Shown: positions 6,226 through 13,978 of the stretch, piece by piece
Layout of the letters: every line of letters begins with the position of its first letter
Position numbering within the stretch: the stretch's first letter is position 1
From: JARRNO01 sp037384885
Lineage (GTDB): Bacteria > Acidobacteriota > UBA4820 > DSQY01
NCBI GenBank assembly: GCA_037384885.1
Contig: JARRNO010000024.1
Coordinates: 1 to 13,978 of the forward strand
Reading direction: 5' to 3'
Length of the DNA stretch: 13,978 bases
The notes under the pieces: generated by a model
Told to the model about the DNA's origin: nothing
Seen by the model: only the letters and a program-made list of their open reading frames with translations
Database searches by the model: none
Made by a program: the position numbers and the translations under genes

Positions 6226-7611
6226 CTAATATTCGGACAGGCCGCTGATTTCGCCGGCCCGCTCCCGCGCGAAATAGCTCTTCGTCTCCCGGGCGATGAC
6301 CCCTGAAAGGACCAGCAATCCCACCAGGTTGGGCAGGGCCATCAGCCCGTTCATCACGTCCGAGATGCTCCACACGAACGAAAGGCTTCTCACGGCCCCG
6401 ATAAACACGAAGATTACAAAGGCAACCCGGTATGGGAAGACCGCCCGGCGGCCGAAGAGATATTCAAAGCTTTTCTCGCCGTAATAGCTCCAGCCCAGAA
6501 TGGTGGAAAACGCGAACATGGCCAGGCAGACCGCCACAACCATCCCGCCCCACTGCCCAGGAAGACCATGGCGGAAGGCGGCCTGCGTGAGGTTGGCGCC
6601 GTTGAGTTCCGTGGTCCAGGCCCCGGTGGTGATGATGGCCAGGCCGGTGATGGAACACACGACGATGGTATCGATGAAGGTCTGCGTCATGGAAACCATG
6701 GCCTGGCGGACGGGTTCCCGGGTCTGCGCGGCGGCGGCCGCGATTCCGGCCGAACCGAGTCCGGACTCGTTGGAGAAGATGCCACGCGCCACGCCGAAGC
6801 GCATGGCCTGCATCACCGCCACCCCGGCGAATCCGCCCACCGCGGCCACCGGGTGGAACGCACCCTTGAAGATCAAGGCCAGCGCCGCCGGAAGGTGGGC
6901 TGCGTGGAAAATGATGATGTAGCCCCCCGCCCCGATGTAGGCCACGATCATGAGCGGGACGAAGAAACCTGTGAATCGCCCGATAGACTTGATGCCTCCC
7001 AGAATCACCAGGCCCGACAGAACCGCCACGGCGAATCCCGTGACCCACATGGGAACGTGGAAGGACTGTTCCACGGCATCGGCGATGGAGTTGGACTGCA
7101 CCATGTTGCCGATGCCGAATGCGGCCACCGATGCGAAAAGCGCGAAAAGGACGCCGAGGATGCGTCCCACCTTCTTCCAAGGGATGCCCTGGGTGAGATA
7201 GTACATGGGACCGCCGGCCTGCTCGCCCTTCTCGTCGGTGATGCGGAACTTTACCGAAAGAAGAGCTTCGGAGTACTTCGTGGCCATCCCTACCAGGCCG
7301 GTCATCCACATCCAGAAGAGGGCACCGGGACCTCCCAGAGCGATGGCCGTGGCCACACCCACGATGTTCCCCGTGCCGACGGTCGCCGCGAGAGCGGTCA
7401 TGAGGGCCTGGAAGTGCGAAATGTCGCCTTCGGTTCCCGGATCTTTGCGAACCACCAGCGCCAGCCACAGGGATCCCCATAGTTTGCGGAACTGGACTCC
7501 CGCTAAACGGACGGTGAGATAGAGCCCCGTCAGAAGAAGCAGCGGAATGAGAAGGTAAGGTCCCCAGACGAAGTTGGAAACAAGCTGAACGAGTTCCGTC
7601 AGACTCGGCAT
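6226..7611 (-). CDS. Sodium:alanine/glycine symporter, AGCS family
   Basis: This 461-residue, strongly hydrophobic protein has the normal length for the AGCS (SAF) family of Na+-coupled alanine or glycine importers in the inner membrane. It has about ten or eleven membrane segments, starting near 17-37. Family hallmarks are TVGTGNIVGVATAI (77-90), the signature GGPGALFWMWMTG (93-105) leading into MATKYSE, AGGPMYYL (132-139), and GIFSNESGLGSAG (277-289). The ATG at 7611 is preferred because GGGAGGGG lies just upstream; an in-frame TTG four codons earlier (7623) is less likely. Alanine versus glycine cannot be settled from sequence. A TACAAT box and a GC dyad lie 23-53 bp upstream. Two hybrid kinase genes lie upstream on the same strand, so control by them is conceivable but unproven. 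Confidence 0.95.
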   Translation of the reverse strand: MPSLTELVQLVSNFVWGPYLLIPLLLLTGLYLTVRLAGVQFRKLWGSLWLALVVRKDPGTEGDISHFQALMTALAATVGTGNIVGVATAIALGGPGALFWMWMTGLVGMATKYSEALLSVKFRITDEKGEQAGGPMYYLTQGIPWKKVGRILGVLFALFASVAAFGIGNMVQSNSIADAVEQSFHVPMWVTGFAVAVLSGLVILGGIKSIGRFTGFFVPLMIVAYIGAGGYIIIFHAAHLPAALALIFKGAFHPVAAVGGFAGVAVMQAMRFGVARGIFSNESGLGSAGIAAAAAQTREPVRQAMVSMTQTFIDTIVVCSITGLAIITTGAWTTELNGANLTQAAFRHGLPGQWGGMVVAVCLAMFAFSTILGWSYYGEKSFEYLFGRRAVFPYRVAFVIFVFIGAVRSLSFVWSISDVMNGLMALPNLVGLLVLSGVIARETKSYFARERAGEISGLSEY

Positions 7612-7633
7612 GGCCCCTCCCAAGGCTTCATCG

Positions 7634-7664
7634 ATTGTACAAATGCACGGTTCCAGGTCCGTGC
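7634..7664 (-). promoter_or_regulatory. Candidate promoter and operator of the AGCS symporter gene
   Basis: On the minus strand, TACAAT (7639-7634, five of six matches to the -10 consensus) is embedded in the 8-bp palindrome TTGTACAA. Immediately upstream, where a -35 box would be, is a perfect dyad GCACGG (7645-7650), 8 bp, CCGTGC (7659-7664). No good -35 hexamer is present, so an activator or repressor on the dyad is plausible. The ATG is 22 bp beyond the -10, giving a very short leader. The rest of the 225-bp gap to the kinase gene (7665-7836) holds only a short CGGCG-AAAT-CGCCG hairpin (7718-7731). Confidence 0.35.
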
Positions 7665-7836
7665 GAATGGCGATTCCTGCCTTAGGATACAGCGAAACCA
7701 GCTAACGGGAAAGGCGCCGGCGAAATCGCCGCCGCGAGGAAGGAAGCCCTTCTCATTCGATTCTTTAAGCCGCTAGAGGGAGGACATGCCGGCGGAGGAT
7801 TTTATCCATTCGCCATTCTCCGGGGGCTTGGTGCTG

Positions 7837-10278
7837 TCAGGATTCCCGCCAGATCTCCCGGAGCTTCGCGGCCAGGGCGCTTACGGTAAACGGCTTGGGC
7901 AGGAAGTCGGCGTGGTATTCCCGGGGAATCTCTTCCCGGCTGTAGCCTGACATGAAAACCGCTCTCGGAGGATCTTGAAACTGCAGGAGCTCGCGATAGA
8001 GCTCCATTCCCGTTCCATCAGGGAGCATCATGTCCGTCAGCAACAGGTCCACTTCATGATGGTGGGCCTTGAAGAGCGCCAGGCCCTCGCCGATACCTGC
8101 GGCGGCCAGAACCCTGCAGCCTAACGCCTCAAGGGCTTCGACAGTGGCTTCGCGTACCTGGCGCTCGTCCTCAACGAGCAGGATGCAGCGACCTCTGAGA
8201 GGGTGTTTCTCCGCTTCGCTGAAGCGCCCGTCGGTCGGCGGCTCGGGATCTTCGCCGGCCAGAGGAAAAAGGACCTTAAAGATCGTTCCCCTTCCCTCCT
8301 TGGAATAGACGCGGATGAAACCGCCGCTTTCTCGAACGATGCCGTGCACGGTGGCCAGTCCAAGCCCGGTACCCTTCCCGAGCGATTTGGTCGTGTAAAA
8401 CGGTTCGAATATCCTGTCCTGGGTTTCGGGCGACATGCCTACGCCCGTATCTCCCACGGAAAGCACGGCGTAGCTCCCAGGGGGGGCGGCGCCGTCTTCT
8501 GCGTCCGGCACTGTGGCCCCGGCTGTTTCGATCGCAATTTCCCCGCCGTCCGGCATGGCGTCCCGCGCATTGACCACCAGGTTGAGAATAACCTGTTCCA
8601 GTTGAACGGGATCGGCGTAAACAGCCAGCGGACCTTGGCCGGACCGGAACTTGAGGACCACTTGTTCACCGATCAGCCTTTCGAGAAGCGTCCCCATGGA
8701 GCGGACGACTTCGTTCAAGTCGATCCGGGCGGCACTGACGGGCTGCGGTCTTCCAAACACCAGGAGGCGCCGGGCGATTTCCGACGCCCGTCCCGAAGCG
8801 CGCATGATTTCTTCAAGATGGTGCTTCACTTCGACCGGCACTCCATCCACAGCCAAGGACAGTTCCGCAAAGCTGGTGATTGCCGTCAGAACGTTGTTGA
8901 AGTCGTGCGCGACGCCTCCCGCCAGGCGGCCGAGCGCTTCAAGCTTCTGCGCCTGGAGAAGCTTTGTTTCCAGGGCCTTTTCGCGCGAAATATCGCGTTT
9001 GACCGCCACATAATGGGTGATATTCCCGTCATCATCACGAACGGGCGAAAGGGCAGTAGAATCAGCGTAAACACGCCCGTCGCGCCGTCTGTTCTCGAAC
9101 GTACCCTTCCATCCTTCGCCTTTGCCGAGGGCGGTTTTCAACTCCTTTAGGACGTTTCTGTCCACCAGGCCGTGCCTCAAAAACAAGGGCCCCTTTCCAA
9201 GGGCTTCGTCCCTCGAATAGCCGGTAATCTCCGTAAAGGCGGAGTTGACATACTGGATGCGCGCCTTGTTATCGGCCACGATAATGGCGTCCGGCGTCTG
9301 CTCCACGGCGGCCGCAAGCTGCTCCAGCCTCCGTCTCGCTTCGACCTGGCGGGTCAGGTCCAGCACGGTTCCCATCAACATGGGCTCGTTTTCCCCTTCC
9401 GGCTGGAACATGGAGACGCTTTCCAGAACCCAGATCGTTTCACTGTTCCGCTTCCGAAGCTTGAGTGGAATATTGCTCAGTTTTCCAGACCGCTCCAACT
9501 CGGACAGCAGGTCTTCGCGCCGGCCGGGATCGGCATAGAACTCGCGGATGTTTCTCCCTTTCAGATCGGCGGGCCGGTCAAACCCGAGCAATTTCGCCGC
9601 CGCGTCGTTGCAGTCCAGGACCCGGCCGCTCAAATTGGTCAGAAACACACCCGCCAGGCTTTGCTCGAAGAGCAGCCGGTAGCGCCTCTCGCTCTCACGA
9701 AGCTGCCGGTCGGAGGCCTTCCGCCCGCGCCTTTCCTCGATCACCCTCAGAGCGTATGCCAGGTCATCCGCCAGCTCGTCCAGAAGCTGGATCTCTTCCT
9801 CTCCGAAGCGATGCGCTTCGCTGCTGTATACGAGAAGCGCGCCAAGCACTTCATCTCTGTAGCGGAGGGGGAAACCCGCGGCGCTTCGGATATGATACTT
9901 CTCGCAGAACTCCCGCCAATCACCGATCGTGGGATCTTCGGTCACATCGGGGTAGACGATTGGCTGACGCATCTGGATGGCCGTCCATGTGGGCCCGCTT
10001 GCTCCGGCGCCCGTTTGAAGCCGGTTGATCACCTCTGCGGCCAGGTCCTCGCCGACTCCCCAATATGCGGCCGGCGTCAACCTTTTACCGTTCGTGGAAC
10101 GCAAAGCGACCCAGCTCATCTTAAAGCCGCCTCTCTGGCCGAGAATCCGGCACGCATCTCTTAGAAGCGACTTGCCGCCGGCCGCCTTCACCATAGACTG
10201 ATTGATTTCCATGATGGTGCGCAGAAGACGGTTCAGCTTCAGGATTTCTTCATGACCTGAAAAGGGCTTATCGGTCAT
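7837..10278 (-). CDS. Soluble hybrid sensor histidine kinase (GAF-PAS-PAS-HisKA-HATPase-REC)
   Basis: This 813-residue protein has no transmembrane segment and should act in the cytoplasm. A GAF domain (about 33-180), PAS1 (about 195-310) and PAS2 (about 320-430) precede HisKA with GGVAHDFNN and phospho-acceptor His458. The ATPase has the N box (Asn570), DTGVGM (Asp610) and GTGLGL (636-641); the REC (about 698-811) has phospho-Asp749 and Lys795. PAS2 resembles flavin-binding NifL-type PAS domains. The GAF start (LNRLLRTIMEINQ) closely matches the GAF of the plus-strand kinase, and the region from PAS1 onward matches the neighbouring minus-strand kinase. The ATG at 10278 is preferred because AGGA lies eight bases upstream; an in-frame ATG at 10302 adds eight residues but has no such site. 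The signal is unknown and no output regulator is adjacent. Confidence 0.93.
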   Translation of the reverse strand: MTDKPFSGHEEILKLNRLLRTIMEINQSMVKAAGGKSLLRDACRILGQRGGFKMSWVALRSTNGKRLTPAAYWGVGEDLAAEVINRLQTGAGASGPTWTAIQMRQPIVYPDVTEDPTIGDWREFCEKYHIRSAAGFPLRYRDEVLGALLVYSSEAHRFGEEEIQLLDELADDLAYALRVIEERRGRKASDRQLRESERRYRLLFEQSLAGVFLTNLSGRVLDCNDAAAKLLGFDRPADLKGRNIREFYADPGRREDLLSELERSGKLSNIPLKLRKRNSETIWVLESVSMFQPEGENEPMLMGTVLDLTRQVEARRRLEQLAAAVEQTPDAIIVADNKARIQYVNSAFTEITGYSRDEALGKGPLFLRHGLVDRNVLKELKTALGKGEGWKGTFENRRRDGRVYADSTALSPVRDDDGNITHYVAVKRDISREKALETKLLQAQKLEALGRLAGGVAHDFNNVLTAITSFAELSLAVDGVPVEVKHHLEEIMRASGRASEIARRLLVFGRPQPVSAARIDLNEVVRSMGTLLERLIGEQVVLKFRSGQGPLAVYADPVQLEQVILNLVVNARDAMPDGGEIAIETAGATVPDAEDGAAPPGSYAVLSVGDTGVGMSPETQDRIFEPFYTTKSLGKGTGLGLATVHGIVRESGGFIRVYSKEGRGTIFKVLFPLAGEDPEPPTDGRFSEAEKHPLRGRCILLVEDERQVREATVEALEALGCRVLAAAGIGEGLALFKAHHHEVDLLLTDMMLPDGTGMELYRELLQFQDPPRAVFMSGYSREEIPREYHADFLPKPFTVSALAAKLREIWRES

Positions 10279-10414
10279 CGCGGAGGTCCTGCCGGTTTCC
10301 ATCTACGGAAGGGAGCGTCCACACCAACGCCCCCGTTATCGAATTTCCCGCCGCAGTTTGAAAAATCTGCCATGTATTTAAAACAGCGCCGGGATTCAAG
10401 ACATTTCACAACGG

Positions 10415-10446
10415 GGAGTTCTCCGAACTCGGCTGCGGTTCCGGAA
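10415..10446. repeat. Pair of short perfect palindromes between the two minus-strand kinases
   Basis: GAGTTC-TCC-GAACTC (10415-10429) and GTTCCGGAAC (10437-10446) lie eight bases apart and share GTTC/GAAC half-sites, as expected for tandem operator sites. They lie in the 267-bp gap between kinase genes (10279-10545), about 140-170 bp before the downstream kinase start. No convincing promoter hexamers or terminator are visible in this gap. Confidence 0.3.
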
Positions 10447-10545
10447 CGCTCCAGCTTCCGGTCCCATCCAGATAGGACGTCCTCGATCTTAAACAATCCA
10501 GGAAAAGTTCGCAACCGGCATCATGGCAATAGCGGGCAGCGGTGC

Positions 10546-13500
10546 CTACGCCGGCGCACGCTTTGCATCCAGGACTTCTCTGAGCTTCGAGGACAGGACC
10601 TGCCTGGTGAAGGGCTTCTGGAGGAAGGCCACCTTTCCCTCCCGCAGTTTCTCCCTGACCTTGGGATCGGAGGAGTAGCCCGACATGAAAATAATGCCGA
10701 GGTCCGGCGCCTGGGCCGAGAGATCATCCGCGAGGTCGCTTCCATTTCCGTCAGGCATCACCAGGTCCGTCAACAGGAGTGCGATGCGGCCCTTCTGCGA
10801 CTGAAAAAGCGCCTTCGCTTCCTTGACGCCGGCGCACGCCAGAACGCGGTATCCGAGGCTGTCGAGAACTGCGGCCACGACCTCGCGGACCTGGGCGTCG
10901 TCTTCGACGACGAGGATTGTTTCCGATCCTCCAGCAACTTTTTGCACCTCGTTTTGGGAGCCTCTCGGCATGACGGCCTCGGCAACGGCCGGCAAGTAAA
11001 TCTTGAACGTACTCCCCCGGCCTTCCTGCGAATGGACCTGGATCGTTCCCCCGCTTTGCTTGACGATACCGTATACCGTGGCCAGCCCAAGACCGGTTCC
11101 CCTGTCCGGCGACTTTGTGGTGAAAAAGGGTTCGAATATTTTGCTCATAAGATTCTTGGGAATGCCTTCTCCCGTATCGCTCACGGTCAACGCCACGTAA
11201 CGGCCGGCGCGGGCTTCCGGACCGGAATCCGGATAGGCTTCATCCAAGTCCACATTGGCCGTCTCGATGTGAATCTCCCCCGTTCCCGAAATCGAATCCC
11301 GCGCATTGATCAACAGATTGACCAGAACCTGCTCCATCTGGTTCGGATCGACCTTGACGCTCCACAGGTTGCGGCCGAAGACGCTGGTGAAGTGGATATT
11401 CTCGCCGATGAGACTCTGGAGCATGGACATGGCGGATCTCACGACGGTATTGAGATCCAGAACCTTGTGGCTCGCCAATTGCTTCCGGCCGAAGGCCAGA
11501 AGGCGCCGGGTGAGGGAAGCAGCGCGCTCCCCGCTCCGGATGATCTCCATAACCGGCTGAGAGAGGTCCTCATTTAGCTTCCCGCTCGAACGTAACGTTT
11601 CGGCGTTGTTCAGGATGGCTGTCAGGATGTTGTTGAAATCGTGGGCGACACCGCCGGCCAGACGCCCCACGGCTTCCATCTTCTGCATCTGCATCAATCT
11701 GGATTCCAGTTCGATTTCGCGGGTAACATCTCTCTTGACGGCCACGAAATGGGTGATCGCGCCGCCTTCATCCCGAACGGGGGAAATGGAGGTGTGGTCC
11801 TGGAAAATGGTGCCGTCCTTTCTCTTGTTGGTAAAACGGCCGCGCCAGGTGTCTCCACCTTTGATGGTTTTCCAGAGCTTTTCATAGGTCTCGGCGGAGG
11901 TTGCGCCGCTTTGCATGAGCCGGGGGTTCTTTCCATAGACCTCTTCGAACGAGTACCCCGTGATCTTTTGAAAAGCAGGATTCACGTACTCGATATTGGC
12001 CTCGCTGTCCGTCACGATGATGGCGTCGGCCGTCTGGTCCAGGGCGGCTGCGAGCTGACGGACCCTCTCGTTGGCTTCAACCTGGCTGGTGTTGTCGATC
12101 ACTGTCGCGAGAAGAAGAGTATCGCTTCGTCCTGGATCCGAAATGACCGCCAGGCTCAATAGAACCCATAGGCAGGAACCATCGCGCCTCCGGGCCCTGA
12201 CAGGGTAATTCTTCAGCTGCCCTTCCTCTTGAAGGATTCTGAGGACGCGCTGCCTCTCCTCCGGGTTGGCGTAGAAATTCGTGATGCGAAGCCCGCGGAG
12301 GTTGTCTGCCTGTTGATAGCCCACCAGTTCCGCGGCGGCGCGATTGGAATCCAGGATGATACCGTCCCACGTTGTGTAAAACACGCCGGCTTGGTTTTGC
12401 TCGAAAAGCAGACGGTACCTCTTTTCAGAGCCTTCCAGCGCCTCTTCCGTCCGGATCTGAGCCGTGATGTCCGTCGTCACCCCGAGAATGGTTTGTTCCG
12501 CGCCCCGCGCCCCTTGGGCGTGAAAGGACACCAACATGTAGCGCACGTCCCCTTTCGGCACAGCCACGCGGAAAACTTCCGCCTCCGTTTCCTGCTGCAG
12601 CGCATTTTGAAAGGACCGGCGGATGCGGTGCCGGTCCTGCGGCGAGACGAAATTCTCAATGGGCCTGCCCACCGCAAGGTCGGGATTGACGCCGGTGATA
12701 CGAACCGCCGCGGGACTGACATAGGTCACGACACCGTTCAGATCCACAGAGAAGATGATGTCATTGATATTCTCCACGAGCTGGCGGTACCGTTGTTCGG
12801 AGCGCTCCAGCCCGATCTGGCTTTTCTTCTCCTCGTGGATATCGGTCACCACACCCCGGATTCCCACCACTTCGCCGCCGACGATCATCTGGCGGCTTGA
12901 ACTTCTCACCCACCTGGCGCCCCCATGCTTGTCGACGATCCGGTATTCGTCCGGTACAACCTCTCCCTGCAGCGCCGCCCGGAACCGGTCACCGAGCCTG
13001 GGTCTGTCTTCCGGATCAACGAATTCCCAGAGAGAGCGGCCGATTACTTCGCCGGGAGTGTAACCTGCCATACGTTCCACCACGGGGCTCGCATAGGTCA
13101 CGACCCCATCCCGGTCCGCGGTAAAAATCAGATCGTTGATATTTTCCACAAGTTCCCTGTATTTTTCTTCCGAGCGCTCAAGGGCCTCACGCTCGCGTAG
13201 CCGCTCCGTCACATCATGCAGGACCGCCGTCAGGACCCGTCTGCCCCCGTATTCAAGGACCTTGGAGCTGATTTCAAGGTTAAGGGACCGGCCGGATTTG
13301 TGGTAATGCACGCTCTCAAAATTTCTGCCTTCACCTGACTCCAGGATCTCGCGGATATGAAGTTTTCCCTTTTCCTTGTCCCGGGTCATGACAGCAAGAC
13401 TCATTCCGACCATTTCCTGCCGCTCTCTTCCGTAGAGTTCGCAGGCCCGGCCGTTGGCCTCCAGGATGGTTTCGTCCTCTGCGTCCAGGACGAGAACGGC

Positions 13501-13978
13501 GTCGTTGATGCTTTCGAACAGCAGTTCGTATTTTCTTTCAGAGACCTCCAGCCGGTTAACGACCTGGCGCGTTTCAGCCGAACCAACCTCTGTCGTGAGC
13601 TTGCGGTGAATACGTCCGCTGTATTCGCGGTAGAAAGCGAGCTCTCCTGGCAAGCCAGTCGACTCGGAGGCCTGGAGAGCCCCGGATTCCTTCTGGCGGA
13701 TCAGTCTTCCAATCGCCGCCAGAAAGGCCCCCGGCTCACTGGGTTTCCGGATGTATCGCGCCCCGCCGAGGCTCATACCGAATTCCATATCCTCGTCGCT
13801 CACGAAGGCGGCCGAATAGAAAACGAAGGGGATGTGCTTGAGCGCCGGATTCGAAATCCAGTTGCGGCACAGCTCAAAGCCGTCCATTCCAGGCATCAGG
13901 ACGTCGCTCAGCACCAGATCGGGCGGCGCTTTCACCGCCATCTCCAGCGCCTCCTTTCCTCCGCGCGCGCCTGAGACC
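10546..13978 (-). CDS. Large hybrid sensor histidine kinase (REC-PASx5-HisKA-HATPase-REC), N-terminus outside window
   Basis: The frame ends at TAG (10548-10546) and stays open to the right edge, so at least 1143 residues are seen and the true start lies outside. Residues are counted from the ATG at 13941, which is internal: 12 more in-frame codons (ending GGKEALE) belong to the same receiver fold. The first, cut REC has phospho-Asp13 in LSDVLMPGMDG and Lys66. Five PAS domains follow at about 137-245, 260-370, 384-493, 509-618 and 630-738; the second and third look like a tandem duplication. HisKA has GGVAHDFNN with His767; the ATPase has Asn879, DTGEG (Asp922) and GTGLGL (948-953). The last REC has Asp1014/1015, phospho-Asp1059 and Lys1109. 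No membrane segment is seen. Two intact receivers around one kinase core suggest a phosphorelay in which the first is an input or regulatory receiver. Confidence 0.93.
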   Translation of the reverse strand, partial: VSGARGGKEALEMAVKAPPDLVLSDVLMPGMDGFELCRNWISNPALKHIPFVFYSAAFVSDEDMEFGMSLGGARYIRKPSEPGAFLAAIGRLIRQKESGALQASESTGLPGELAFYREYSGRIHRKLTTEVGSAETRQVVNRLEVSERKYELLFESINDAVLVLDAEDETILEANGRACELYGRERQEMVGMSLAVMTRDKEKGKLHIREILESGEGRNFESVHYHKSGRSLNLEISSKVLEYGGRRVLTAVLHDVTERLREREALERSEEKYRELVENINDLIFTADRDGVVTYASPVVERMAGYTPGEVIGRSLWEFVDPEDRPRLGDRFRAALQGEVVPDEYRIVDKHGGARWVRSSSRQMIVGGEVVGIRGVVTDIHEEKKSQIGLERSEQRYRQLVENINDIIFSVDLNGVVTYVSPAAVRITGVNPDLAVGRPIENFVSPQDRHRIRRSFQNALQQETEAEVFRVAVPKGDVRYMLVSFHAQGARGAEQTILGVTTDITAQIRTEEALEGSEKRYRLLFEQNQAGVFYTTWDGIILDSNRAAAELVGYQQADNLRGLRITNFYANPEERQRVLRILQEEGQLKNYPVRARRRDGSCLWVLLSLAVISDPGRSDTLLLATVIDNTSQVEANERVRQLAAALDQTADAIIVTDSEANIEYVNPAFQKITGYSFEEVYGKNPRLMQSGATSAETYEKLWKTIKGGDTWRGRFTNKRKDGTIFQDHTSISPVRDEGGAITHFVAVKRDVTREIELESRLMQMQKMEAVGRLAGGVAHDFNNILTAILNNAETLRSSGKLNEDLSQPVMEIIRSGERAASLTRRLLAFGRKQLASHKVLDLNTVVRSAMSMLQSLIGENIHFTSVFGRNLWSVKVDPNQMEQVLVNLLINARDSISGTGEIHIETANVDLDEAYPDSGPEARAGRYVALTVSDTGEGIPKNLMSKIFEPFFTTKSPDRGTGLGLATVYGIVKQSGGTIQVHSQEGRGSTFKIYLPAVAEAVMPRGSQNEVQKVAGGSETILVVEDDAQVREVVAAVLDSLGYRVLACAGVKEAKALFQSQKGRIALLLTDLVMPDGNGSDLADDLSAQAPDLGIIFMSGYSSDPKVREKLREGKVAFLQKPFTRQVLSSKLREVLDAKRAPA

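Noticed and set aside
6464..7480. 338-codon minus-strand frame rich in Arg, His and Gly
   Set aside because: It is the shifted frame of the AGCS symporter; its composition is typical of an out-of-frame translation.
7612..7836. Glycine riboswitch upstream of the AGCS symporter
   Set aside because: Such riboswitches often precede this transporter family, but no paired aptamer-like conserved segments are visible and the likely leader is only about 15 nt long.
7786..7950. Short plus-strand frame with a GAGGGAGG sequence just before its ATG
   Set aside because: The ribosome-binding-like sequence is attractive, but nearly all of the frame is antisense to the conserved C-terminal receiver of the soluble kinase and shows no family features.
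9172..10164. 330-codon plus-strand open frame
   Set aside because: Antisense to the GAF and PAS domains of the soluble kinase; no domain motif and no ribosome-binding site.
10303..10430. TTGAAT (10398-10393) with a downstream TACATG as a promoter of the soluble kinase
   Set aside because: The -10 candidate matches only three of six positions, and no better pair is found at 16-18 bp spacing.
10372..11577. 401-codon plus-strand open frame
   Set aside because: It runs antisense to the conserved HisKA, HATPase and REC domains of the large kinase. GC-rich genes commonly throw long antisense frames, and its translation shows no recognisable fold.
13903..13941. Taking the ATG at 13941 as the true start of the large kinase
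   Set aside because: It lies inside a receiver domain, just before the phospho-Asp motif, and the frame stays open upstream with receiver-like residues (GGKEALE). The start must be beyond the window.

Overview
The window looks like a chromosomal segment of a GC-rich sulfate-reducing bacterium, most likely a Desulfobacterota (former Deltaproteobacteria) relative of the Syntrophobacterales. This rests on three things: a complete dissimilatory-type ATP sulfurylase (sat), an adjacent CbiA/DsrN-family amidase, and several large hybrid histidine kinases typical of these genomes. The lineage is inferred from gene content, not from a database match.

Layout. Positions 1-798 (+) hold the C-terminal part of a cobyrinate/siroheme a,c-diamide synthase, cut by the left edge. 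A terminator-like hairpin and a sigma70-like promoter follow, then sat (1023-2219, +) with a strong Shine-Dalgarno and a textbook intrinsic terminator (2260-2292). Positions 2293-2715 are a 420-base non-coding stretch rich in inverted repeats. It includes two oppositely oriented arrays of degenerate 8-bp repeats and a perfect TATAAT box. From 2716 to 6210 (+) runs a membrane-anchored hybrid histidine kinase (TM - Cache-like - TM - PAS - GAF - PAS - HisKA - HATPase - REC). It converges, with 15 bp between stop codons, on a minus-strand AGCS-family sodium:amino-acid symporter (6226-7611). Further right on the minus strand are a soluble hybrid kinase (GAF-PAS-PAS-HisKA-HATPase-REC, 7837-10278) and the bulk of a larger one (REC-5xPAS-HisKA-HATPase-REC, 10546 to beyond the right edge).

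How the genes work together. The left part belongs to sulfate activation: Sat makes adenosine 5'-phosphosulfate, and the amidase may modify the siroheme of dissimilatory sulfite reductase, so dsrABD could lie just left of the window. The right part is a signalling island of three related hybrid kinases around an amino-acid transporter. No stand-alone response regulator with a DNA-binding or other output domain is present, so their phosphorylation targets lie elsewhere. The kinases share modules: the two minus-strand kinases have the same PAS-PAS-HisKA-HATPase-REC core, and one GAF module is shared between the plus-strand kinase and its soluble neighbour. No tRNA, rRNA, CRISPR array, transposase or insertion sequence is visible.
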